Shown here one piece after another: positions 1 to 5,557 of a DNA stretch of 5,557 nucleotides. Both the position numbers and the translations under genes were made by a program. Source of the DNA: Atopostipes sp043425375 (GTDB lineage Bacteria; Bacillota; Bacilli; Lactobacillales; Carnobacteriaceae_A). Location: positions 1-5,557 of the forward strand of contig JBHWQC010000058.1 in NCBI GenBank assembly GCA_043425375.1, read 5' to 3'. Under the pieces are notes generated by a model that ran no database searches, was not told the DNA's origin, and saw only the letters and a list, made by a program, of their open reading frames with translations. Each line of letters starts with the position of its first letter. Position 1 is the stretch's first letter.

Positions 1-1847
1 AGGCCGACTTGCTCTCGCACGGCTTTGGCATCCAGCCCATTTAACACTTCCCGTGCTTCTTCTGAACCTAATTCTTCTTTTTGGACGCCGGCGATTTTAA
101 GAATTTGTTCGGCTTCTTTGTACGTTTCCGGGTGAATACCGGTATTATCGAATAATTCATCGCCACCGACAATCCGTAAGAATCCGGCTGACTGTTCAAA
201 GGCTTTTGGTCCTAAACGTTTCACCTCGTTTAATTCTTTACGCGTGGTGAATAAACCATTGTCTTCGCGGTGCGTCACAATGTTTTCGGCGGTGGTTTTC
301 GTCAAGCCTGAAATGTGGCGCAACAAAGCGGCACTTGCGGTATTCAAGTTGACTCCCACTTGGTTTACAGCGGTTTCGACCACAAAATCCAATTGTTCGG
401 TTAATTTCTTTTGCGACACATCGTGCTGGTATTGGCCCACCCCGATGGACTGCGGATCAATTTTAACTAATTCAGCCAGTGGATCTTGCAGACGGCGGGC
501 AATGCTGACGGCACTGCGCTCTTCCACTTGTAAATCAGGAAATTCCCGACGGGCTTCCGCACTGGCCGAATAGACAGAGGCTCCCGCTTCGTTTACAATC
601 ACATAAGCAATCGTTTCGTCAATATCTTTTAACACATCCGCCACAAATTGTTCGGACTCGCGGCTCGCGGTTCCATTTCCGATCGCAATTGTATCGATGT
701 CATACTTGCGTAAAAAGTCCACCAATTCTTTACTCGCGGCCTCTCTTTGTGCTTTCGAAGCCGGCTGATGGGGATAAATCACCGTCACGCCTAACAGTTT
801 CCCTGTTTCATCGACAGCGGCTAACTTACAACCAGTCCGAAAAGCCGGGTCAAAGCCTAAGATTTTTTGGCCTTTAAGCGGTGCTTGCAGCAGTAGATTT
901 CTCAAATTCTCCCCAAAGACTTTAATGGCTTGATCTTCCGCTTCTTCTGTCAGAGAAGAGCGAATTTCTCGTTCAATTGCCGGTTGGATAAAACGCTTAT
1001 AAGCATCCTCATTGGCTTCTTGAATCAGGCTGATGGCGCCTGAAATGGCCATACTTGGTACAGTCTGATCAAATAAATAATCATGAATCGCTTGTTCATC
1101 CGCCTCGACTTTGGCCGACAAAATGCCTTCTTTTTCTCCGCGGTTAATGGCCAGCACTTGATGCGAGACCAGTTGTTTTAACGGTTTTTCATAGTCATAG
1201 TACATTTGGTAAACGCCTTTTTCATCCGCTTCTTCGTCTTTGACATCCACAACTATTTTCCCATTATTCATGGTGAAACTGCGGATCCATTTACGAAATT
1301 CAGCATTATCAGACGTCTTTTCTGCTAAAATTTCATGTGCGCCGGCACAGACATCGGCAATCGTTTCCAGCTCTTCTTCGGGATTCAAATACTTAGCTGC
1401 TCCCTCTTCAATACTTGCTTCCGGAAATGTTTGCAGCCAATCCGCAAAAGGCTCTAGCCCTCTCTCTTTGGCAATTGTCGCCAGCGTCCGACGTTTTTTA
1501 CGGAACGGCAAATACAAGTCTTCCACCCGCTGGAGCTGGGTGGCTTGTTTGATTTCACCAGCCAACTCCTCCGTCAACTCGCCTTGCTCTTCAATGGAAT
1601 GAAGCACTTCTTCTTTTCGTTTTTCTACATTCGTGAGGTAATTGTTTCTGTCTTCAATTTCACGAATTTCCACTTCATCCAATGCGCCCGTCGCTTCTTT
1701 ACGGTAACGCGCGATAAAAGGCACGGTATTGCCTTCGCTTAATAACTGTAAAACCACTTCAATTTGTTTGTTTTTAAATTGCTTTAATTCTTGTTTCAGT
1801 AACGCAAGTACCCTTGTTTCAGTTGGTTCCATTTGTTTTTCTGCCAT
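1..1847 (-). CDS. tex: Tex/YhgF-family RNA-binding transcription accessory protein (C-terminus beyond the window)
   Basis: Tex is a cytoplasmic nucleic-acid-binding protein that affects transcription; its exact biochemical role is still poorly defined. The frame is open from an ATG at 1847 to the left edge, giving 615 codons. Family members are usually a little over 700 residues, so the missing part should be the C-terminal S1 RNA-binding domain. The N-terminal ~190 residues are charged and helical, as in Tex. A YqgF/RNase H-like fold begins near residue 330 with GFDPAFRTGCK (Asp333), followed by IGNGTASRE (389-397). The family's most diagnostic block is present: NEAGASVYSAS (419-429), SIARRLQDPLAE (448-459) and GVGQYQHDV (469-477). 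Helix-hairpin-helix repeats follow at about 500-560, starting NLNTASAALL. The start is supported by AGGAGAG seven bases upstream. There is no break in the reading frame. The gene lies 35 bases downstream of a phosphatase gene with no terminator between them, so the two are probably co-transcribed. Family assignment is near certain. Confidence 0.96.
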   Translation of the reverse strand, partial: MAEKQMEPTETRVLALLKQELKQFKNKQIEVVLQLLSEGNTVPFIARYRKEATGALDEVEIREIEDRNNYLTNVEKRKEEVLHSIEEQGELTEELAGEIKQATQLQRVEDLYLPFRKKRRTLATIAKERGLEPFADWLQTFPEASIEEGAAKYLNPEEELETIADVCAGAHEILAEKTSDNAEFRKWIRSFTMNNGKIVVDVKDEEADEKGVYQMYYDYEKPLKQLVSHQVLAINRGEKEGILSAKVEADEQAIHDYLFDQTVPSMAISGAISLIQEANEDAYKRFIQPAIEREIRSSLTEEAEDQAIKVFGENLRNLLLQAPLKGQKILGFDPAFRTGCKLAAVDETGKLLGVTVIYPHQPASKAQREAASKELVDFLRKYDIDTIAIGNGTASRESEQFVADVLKDIDETIAYVIVNEAGASVYSASAEARREFPDLQVEERSAVSIARRLQDPLAELVKIDPQSIGVGQYQHDVSQKKLTEQLDFVVETAVNQVGVNLNTASAALLRHISGLTKTTAENIVTHREDNGLFTTRKELNEVKRLGPKAFEQSAGFLRIVGGDELFDNTGIHPETYKEAEQILKIAGVQKEELGSEEAREVLNGLDAKAVREQVG

Positions 1848-1882
1848 CTTCTACTCTCCTACTTTTCACTTCACATCAACCA

Positions 1883-2611
1883 TTAAAATCGAAAACCGTC
1901 ATTTACAATGGAATAGTGCGCCACTTTTTTGTCTTTCTCCAGCACTAACCCATGCAATAGCCCGCCATACACGGCGCCTCCATCAATACCAATCAACCCG
2001 TCGCCACTTTCCCAAATGCCGTAATTTGTTGGAATGGGATGTAAGGTAGCAGTGACGGTATGGCCAAAGATGATTTTTTTGCCGGTATGATTAGGCTGGT
2101 CATAAAAACCTTCACGGATCCAAACAAAATCATGAGCGGATGAATCGCGCCAGTCTTTTTGTTGTAAATCTACCCCGGCATGCACAAAGAGATAATCGCC
2201 CCATTCGTAATATAAAGGCAAAGACTCTAACAGAGACAACAGCCAAGGATAGCGTTCTTTGATCTCTTGTACATTTTTCTTATATGCCCGCGCCTTTGTT
2301 TCTCGGCCCAACAAAGCATTAACCGTACTTTCGCCGCCATTCATATAATATAAATGCAAATTAGCGGCGGGGTCTTTTAAGAAATGTTCAAACATTTCAT
2401 CATGATTCCCCTTGAGCACAATCGCGTCTTCTGTTTCGATGAGTTGATATGCCAGCTCCAATGTCGCTTTCGAGTCTTCCCCGCGGTCAATCAAATCGCC
2501 GACAAAAAGCAGCTGTTCTTCTTTTGGGTTCCACTGTTCAAGCAATTGGTTCAGCATCGTAATCTGTCCGTGCACATCGCCAATGACAAACATTTTTTCT
2601 TTTGTATCCAT
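1883..2611 (-). CDS. Calcineurin-like metallophosphatase, short PPP-type (serine/threonine phosphatase or Ap4A hydrolase-like)
   Basis: This 242-residue cytoplasmic enzyme has the full metal-binding signature of the PPP metallophosphatase family: GDVHG (11-15), GDLIDRG (38-44), GNHDE (68-72), FVHAG (142-146, His144) and FGHT (182-185, His184). A late IGIDGGAVYGG (208-217 region) closes the fold. Asp12, His14, Asp39, Asn69, His144 and His184 should bind the two metal ions, and His70 and Arg43 are the expected catalytic or phosphate-binding residues. The length matches small bacterial PPP enzymes such as phage lambda phosphatase, PrpE and ApaH, whose substrates range from phosphoproteins to dinucleoside tetraphosphates; the sequence does not settle which applies. 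I chose ATG at 2611 rather than the in-frame GTG at 2623. AAGGAG lies 11 bases before the ATG but abuts the GTG. The gene is first in a leftward unit ahead of tex and has its own candidate promoter. Confidence 0.93.
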   Translation of the reverse strand: MDTKEKMFVIGDVHGQITMLNQLLEQWNPKEEQLLFVGDLIDRGEDSKATLELAYQLIETEDAIVLKGNHDEMFEHFLKDPAANLHLYYMNGGESTVNALLGRETKARAYKKNVQEIKERYPWLLSLLESLPLYYEWGDYLFVHAGVDLQQKDWRDSSAHDFVWIREGFYDQPNHTGKKIIFGHTVTATLHPIPTNYGIWESGDGLIGIDGGAVYGGLLHGLVLEKDKKVAHYSIVNDGFRF

Positions 2612-2622
2612 GATGCGATTCA

Positions 2623-2628
2623 CTCCTT
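2623..2628 (-). promoter_or_regulatory. Ribosome binding site that decides the phosphatase start
   Basis: The minus strand reads AAAGGAGTGAATCGCATC before ATG at 2611. The AAGGAG core is 11 bases from this ATG, somewhat long but usable. The alternative GTG at 2623 directly overlaps the end of the Shine-Dalgarno and could not be served by it. Using the GTG would add only four residues (MNRI) before the conserved fold. Confidence 0.7.
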
Positions 2629-2649
2629 TCGCCTCAATTGTTCCCCCCT

Positions 2650-2678
2650 ATTTTACCACAGATAGCAAGAAGTTTAAA
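2650..2678 (-). promoter_or_regulatory. Candidate sigma-A promoter for the phosphatase-tex unit
   Basis: On the minus strand a -35-like TTTAAA (2678-2673) is followed by exactly 17 bases and a -10-like TAAAAT (2655-2650). The -10 is preceded by TGG, which makes it an extended -10. Transcription would begin near 2643 and leave a leader of about 30 bases that holds the Shine-Dalgarno site. Four of six -35 bases and five of six -10 bases match the consensus. The call rests on matching and position only. Confidence 0.6.
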
Positions 2679-2742
2679 AAAGAAGAAACAGGTCTTGAAA
2701 GTATGAACATTTTATTACTTTTTTATAAAGAATAGCGTATCG

Positions 2743-2773
2743 TTATAGCTTTTGGGGGTGTACGCGGTATACT
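2743..2773 (+). promoter_or_regulatory. Candidate promoter for the adaptor-ABC exporter operon
   Basis: TATACT at 2768-2773 is a good -10 hexamer (five of six consensus bases) placed to start transcription near 2780, giving a leader of about 32 bases before the TTG start. No good -35 is present at 16-18 bases. The best match is a weak TTATAG at 2743-2748 with a 19-base spacer. A good -10 without a proper -35, or with an overlong spacer, is typical of promoters that need an activator, so the operon may be inducible. This is inference from spacing only. Confidence 0.45.
2758..2772. repeat. Imperfect inverted repeat over the exporter -10 region
   Basis: GTGTAC-GCG-GTATAC forms two six-base arms around a three-base centre, with one mismatched position between the arms. 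It overlaps the candidate -10 of the adaptor-ABC operon, which is where a repressor or other regulator could bind. It is short enough to occur by chance, so the operator role is only an inference. Confidence 0.3.
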
Positions 2774-2796
2774 AGGTGAGACGAATTTTAACACAA

Positions 2797-2803
2797 GAGA
2801 GGG
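2797..2803 (+). promoter_or_regulatory. Ribosome binding site supporting a TTG start for the adaptor
   Basis: GAGAGGG ends eight bases before TTG at 2812, which is normal spacing for Gram-positive initiation. No ATG in this frame lies near the N-terminus, and the TTG is followed at once by AAAAAAAGA, encoding the Lys-Lys-Arg that usually precedes a membrane anchor. Confidence 0.7.
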
Positions 2804-2811
2804 TTTTTATT

Positions 2812-3717
2812 TTGAAAAAAAGAACAGTCGGAATTATTTTAGGCCTCATCGCGGTGGTGGCTTTGCTTTTTGCCATCTGGCCGCGTGAAACGCAAACGGA
2901 CATGCCGGAAGTTGAAACGACGCAAGTGGCAACGCAAGATTTACGCGATGTGATTAGTACCGTTGGCATCATTGAGCCGGTGGAGACGGAAGCTTTTATT
3001 GGGCAAGGGCCCGTCACGGAAGTCAATGTGGCAGTAAATGAAACCGTGGAAGAAGGCCAAGTGCTGGCGAGTTATGTGGATGGAACGCAATTAACGGCTC
3101 CTTTTGCCGGAACAGTGGTGGAGTTGAATATTGCCGAAGGGGATGTAGACGCCAACGCCCAACAAAACCAGCCTTCCCTCCTTTTAGCCAATCTTGACGA
3201 TTTGGAAGTGATGGTGGAATTGTCTAAAAATGAGGCCAATCGAGTAGCGGTCGATCAAGAGGTGGAACTCACTTATTTAGAAGAAACGTATGCGGGGACC
3301 GTGACTCATATTGATGCGGTGGCATCAGCTAATGGCGCAGGCGGTTCTGCTTTACAGATGGGTCAAAGTTCGCCTTTGTTAAACGCGACGATTACGTTTG
3401 ACGAAGAGAACACCGAACAGTTGATTCCTGGTTTTGATATTGATGCTGAAATTATTACAGAGACAGCGTCGGATGCTTTGACCATTCCGATTGAATCGGT
3501 CTTATATGATGAAAATGGCCAACCCTATGTTTTTGTTGTCGAAGACGGGGTTTTGCAGCAACGTGAAATTGAAACCGGCATCCAAGAAGGAGTCGCGATT
3601 GAAGTGACAAGCGGCCTGGAAGTGGATGAAGAGGTGGTCCGTTTGCCGGATGAAGCGCTGGAAGACGGGGCTGAGGTAACGGTTGTGGCGGAAGCGAATG
3701 CAGACAGTAATGAATAG
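2812..3717 (+). CDS. Membrane-anchored HlyD/MacA-like adaptor subunit of an ABC exporter (YknX-like)
   Basis: This 301-residue protein should sit outside the cell membrane, held by one N-terminal helix, and work with the ABC ATPase and permease encoded next. After Lys-Lys-Arg comes a hydrophobic segment (about 6-23) with no lipobox cysteine, so it is an uncleaved anchor rather than a lipoprotein signal. A biotinyl/lipoyl-like domain follows, with half-motifs GPVTEVNVAVNETVEEGQVL (66-85) and LTAPFAGTVVELNIAEGDV (94-112). A beta-barrel region (about 130-215, closing with LIPGFDIDAEI) and a membrane-proximal domain (about 222-290, from LTIPIESVLYDENGQPYVFV) complete the adaptor fold. The two lipoyl halves are almost joined; related proteins of roughly 370-390 residues carry a long helical hairpin there. 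After the anchor I count 59 Asp/Glu against 6 Lys/Arg. TTG at 2812 is preferred over the in-frame GTG at 2776 because of the Shine-Dalgarno and because the GTG nearly touches the promoter -10. The ATPase gene begins 12 bases after the stop. Confidence 0.9.
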   Translation: MKKRTVGIILGLIAVVALLFAIWPRETQTDMPEVETTQVATQDLRDVISTVGIIEPVETEAFIGQGPVTEVNVAVNETVEEGQVLASYVDGTQLTAPFAGTVVELNIAEGDVDANAQQNQPSLLLANLDDLEVMVELSKNEANRVAVDQEVELTYLEETYAGTVTHIDAVASANGAGGSALQMGQSSPLLNATITFDEENTEQLIPGFDIDAEIITETASDALTIPIESVLYDENGQPYVFVVEDGVLQQREIETGIQEGVAIEVTSGLEVDEEVVRLPDEALEDGAEVTVVAEANADSNE

Positions 3718-3729
3718 AAGGCGGATCGT

Positions 3730-4437
3730 ATGATAGAGCTGAATAATATTTACAAATTATATGAAATGGGCGGCGAAACTTTGACCGCCTTGGACGATGT
3801 TTCTCTCACGATTGCACAAGGAGAATTTACTTCGATTATGGGACCCAGCGGTTCGGGCAAGTCCACTTTGATGAATATGGTGGGACTCTTAGATAGTTTT
3901 GACCGCGGGGAGTATATTTTAAATGACATCAATATCGGCGAGTATTCCGATAAAGAATTGGCGCAAATCCGAAACAAACAAATCGGCTTTATTTTTCAAT
4001 CGTTTAACTTAATGCCGCGTTTGACGGTGTTGGACAATGTCATGCTGCCTTTGGTGTATGCGGGTGTCTCGTTAAATGAGCGGAAAAAACGGGCGACGGC
4101 AGCTTTAGATAAAGTCGGTTTAGCCGACCGGGTCAATCACCGGCCCAATGAAATTTCCGGCGGGCAAAAACAGCGGGTGGCGATCGCCCGGGCGATTGTC
4201 AATGAACCGGCCGTTATTTTAGCCGATGAGCCGACCGGAAATTTAGACTCCACCACGGCCGAAGAAATTATGCGTATATTCCAGGAATTAAATCGCGACG
4301 GCTCGACCATTGTGATGGTCACCCATGAGCGAGAAATTGCGGAGTACACGAAAAAAATCATCCATTTACGGGATGGGCAGCTGATTGATGAAGAAGAGAT
4401 TACGCCTGTCCGTTTACTTGGGGGTGCAGACGACTAA
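3730..4437 (+). CDS. ABC transporter ATP-binding protein, MacB/LolD/YknY type
   Basis: This 235-residue cytoplasmic ATPase powers the exporter as a dimer bound to the permease. All nucleotide-binding motifs are intact: an aromatic A-loop (Tyr11), Walker A GPSGSGKST (38-46, Lys44), Q-loop FQSFNLMPRLTVLDNV (Gln90), signature SGGQKQR (143-149), Walker B VILADEP with catalytic Glu167, D-loop NLDS (171-174) and switch His199 in VTHE. The Q-loop wording FQSFNL and the ADEPTGNLDS block are typical of the MacB/LolD/FtsE branch, which pairs with FtsX-type permeases rather than importers. The length is normal for a stand-alone subunit; in Proteobacterial MacB the same domain is fused to the permease, here it is separate as in Bacillus YknY. 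The ATG at 3730 has AAGGCGG about six bases upstream. The stop overlaps the permease start by one base (TAATG), which suggests translational coupling. Its charge is fairly balanced, about 36 acidic to 24 basic residues. Confidence 0.97.
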   Translation: MIELNNIYKLYEMGGETLTALDDVSLTIAQGEFTSIMGPSGSGKSTLMNMVGLLDSFDRGEYILNDINIGEYSDKELAQIRNKQIGFIFQSFNLMPRLTVLDNVMLPLVYAGVSLNERKKRATAALDKVGLADRVNHRPNEISGGQKQRVAIARAIVNEPAVILADEPTGNLDSTTAEEIMRIFQELNRDGSTIVMVTHEREIAEYTKKIIHLRDGQLIDEEEITPVRLLGGADD

Positions 4438-5557
4438 TGTTATTTTTTGAAAATGTGAAAATGGCGATTGATTCGATTTTTGCCAATGTGCTGCGGTCGA
4501 TTTTGACCATGCTGGGGATTATTATTGGTGTGGCTGCGGTGATTACTATTTTAGCCGTGGGGAACGGGGCGACCGAAGTCATTACCGAGACCTTTGCGGA
4601 TGTGGGAGCGACCACGGTGAGTTTGACCGCAGAGGATGCGGACGGACGAGTCTCTGGGGACTTGATGACCTTGGAGGATTTTGATTTAATTCGCGAATCG
4701 ATTGACGAAGTGGAATACATCTCCCCGCAAGTGCGGCTCTCGGGACAAGTGCAGACGACGGAGGATACCGCAAAAACGGTTATTTTTGATGCCGCCAATT
4801 TAGATACGCAATACACTACCCAAACGATGTCCTCGCAAATGGTTGCCGGCCGTTATTTCAATCAGCAAGAATTAGACAATGCCGCGGAAGTGATTGTGAT
4901 TGATGCCGATTTAGCCGAAGCCACCTTTAATCGAACCGATGTCGTCGGTGAAATCTTGCGGTTGACTAGCGATGGCACGGTTCTGGATTTAGTGATCGTA
5001 GGTGTGACCGAAGGGATGTATGACGAGTTACAAGGGCAATTTGATGTCGAGGAAATGCCTTCCTTTGCGGCCATGCCTTACAGCACGACGACGAATTATT
5101 TCCCTGAACAAACGGAAATTTCTAATGGCCTGATTATGGTAGATGAAACGGAAAGCATTTCTCCAGTGTCTAAACAAGCCGTGCGCCTGTTAGAGTTGCG
5201 CCACGATGCCGTGGGCGACAATGTGTACAGCGCGCAGAATTTTTTAAATGCGCTCGATCAAGTCAATAATGTACTAGACTTGTTTATTCAATTTATCGCA
5301 GCCGTAGCGGCGATTGCCCTGCTTGTCGGCGGAATTGGCGTAATGAATATTATGCTCGTTTCGGTAACCGAACGAACCCGTGAAATTGGCACCCGGAAAG
5401 CCTTAGGTGCAACGACAAATATGATTCTGTTGCAGTTTTTAATTGAAGCGGTCTTGTTGAGTGTAATCGGCGGCTTGATTGGCCTTCTAATTGGCGCAGG
5501 CTTATCGACCGTACTTGGCAATTACTTGAACCTCATTCCACAAATTGGGATCGGAAC
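4437..5557 (+). CDS. MacB/FtsX-family ABC permease, YknZ-like (C-terminus beyond the window)
   Basis: This is the membrane subunit of the exporter, open to the right edge for 373 codons. Relatives such as YknZ are close to 400 residues, so probably only the fourth membrane helix and tail are missing. The N-terminus has the MacB pattern: an amphipathic stretch (FENVKMAIDSIFANVLRS) then helix 1 at about 22-42, TMLGIIIGVAAVITILAVG. A large extracytoplasmic domain fills about 43-278. Helix 2 runs from about 282 into the family signature GGIGVMNIMLVSVTERTREI (298-317), followed by GTRKALGA (318-325), the cytoplasmic coupling segment that contacts the ATPase. Helix 3 spans about 334-356 and is glycine-rich. 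FtsX-type permeases of this class usually extrude or mechanically handle substrates from the outer side of the membrane. The ATG uses the last base of the ATPase stop (TAATG); a G-rich GGGGGTG lies about 10-12 bases upstream. The ectodomain is acidic, about 43 Asp/Glu to 10 Lys/Arg. Confidence 0.94.
   Translation, partial: MLFFENVKMAIDSIFANVLRSILTMLGIIIGVAAVITILAVGNGATEVITETFADVGATTVSLTAEDADGRVSGDLMTLEDFDLIRESIDEVEYISPQVRLSGQVQTTEDTAKTVIFDAANLDTQYTTQTMSSQMVAGRYFNQQELDNAAEVIVIDADLAEATFNRTDVVGEILRLTSDGTVLDLVIVGVTEGMYDELQGQFDVEEMPSFAAMPYSTTTNYFPEQTEISNGLIMVDETESISPVSKQAVRLLELRHDAVGDNVYSAQNFLNALDQVNNVLDLFIQFIAAVAAIALLVGGIGVMNIMLVSVTERTREIGTRKALGATTNMILLQFLIEAVLLSVIGGLIGLLIGAGLSTVLGNYLNLIPQIGIG

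Noticed and set aside
244..1742. Several plus-strand open frames of 62-120 codons lying opposite tex.
   Set aside because: They are antisense to a long, strongly conserved Tex frame, have no recognisable domains, and lack convincing ribosome binding sites. They are shadows of the tex codon pattern.
1848..1882. A terminator between the phosphatase gene and tex.
   Set aside because: The gap has no GC-rich inverted repeat followed by a T run on the minus strand.
2612..2623. GTG at 2623 as the start of the phosphatase.
   Set aside because: The Shine-Dalgarno AAGGAG overlaps or abuts this codon, so it cannot serve it; ATG at 2611 has workable spacing.
2384..2665. A 93-codon plus-strand frame opposite the start of the phosphatase.
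   Set aside because: It overlaps the conserved GNHDE and GDLIDRG coding region in antisense, shows no family features and has no promoter that I can see.
2612..2811. A riboswitch, small RNA or attachment site in the divergent intergenic region.
   Set aside because: Both leaders are only about 30 bases if the proposed promoters are right, too short for a riboswitch, and I found no strong hairpin or long repeat.
4400..4816. A 138-codon minus-strand frame opposite the ATPase-permease junction.
   Set aside because: Its composition is rich in Ser, Thr and Val as expected from the reverse of the permease reading frame, and it crosses a tight, coupled gene junction. It has no recognisable domain.
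2776..5557. A novel defence or mobile system around the exporter genes.
   Set aside because: All three genes fit the known MacA-ATPase-MacB/FtsX exporter pattern, and there are no transposase, integrase, toxin or repeat-array signatures.

Overview
The window looks like ordinary chromosomal DNA from a low-to-mid GC Gram-positive bacterium (Bacillota). Strong purine-rich Shine-Dalgarno sequences, a TTG start codon, short sigma-A-like promoters and a three-gene exporter of the Bacillus YknXYZ / MacAB type all fit this. By eye the base composition is in the mid-40s percent GC. A Lactobacillales-type host is my best guess, but the genus cannot be fixed from the sequence alone.

Layout: two divergent transcription units leave a shared intergenic region of about 200 bases (2612-2811). 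Leftward (minus strand) runs a short metallophosphatase gene (2611 to 1883). It is followed 35 bases later by tex, the Tex/YhgF nucleic-acid-binding transcription accessory protein, which starts at 1847 and runs off the left edge before its C-terminal S1 domain. Rightward (plus strand) runs an exporter operon of three genes: a membrane-anchored HlyD/MacA-like adaptor (2812-3717), a MacB/LolD-type ABC ATPase (3730-4437) and a MacB/FtsX-type permease. The permease starts on the last base of the ATPase stop codon and is cut by the right edge at codon 373, probably with only its last membrane helix missing.

The three rightward genes should form one machine. The ATPase dimer drives conformational change in the four-helix permease, and the adaptor stands outside the membrane next to the permease ectodomain. 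Related Gram-positive systems handle antimicrobial peptides or toxins, but nothing here identifies the substrate. Two things stand out. The adaptor lacks the helical hairpin that normally splits its lipoyl domain. The extracytoplasmic parts of adaptor and permease are very acidic, about 59 Asp/Glu to 6 Lys/Arg in the adaptor.

I see no mobile element, CRISPR array, RNA gene or clear terminator, and no previously undescribed system. The most useful second-look items are the hairpin-less adaptor, the acidic ectodomains and the possible operator over the exporter promoter.
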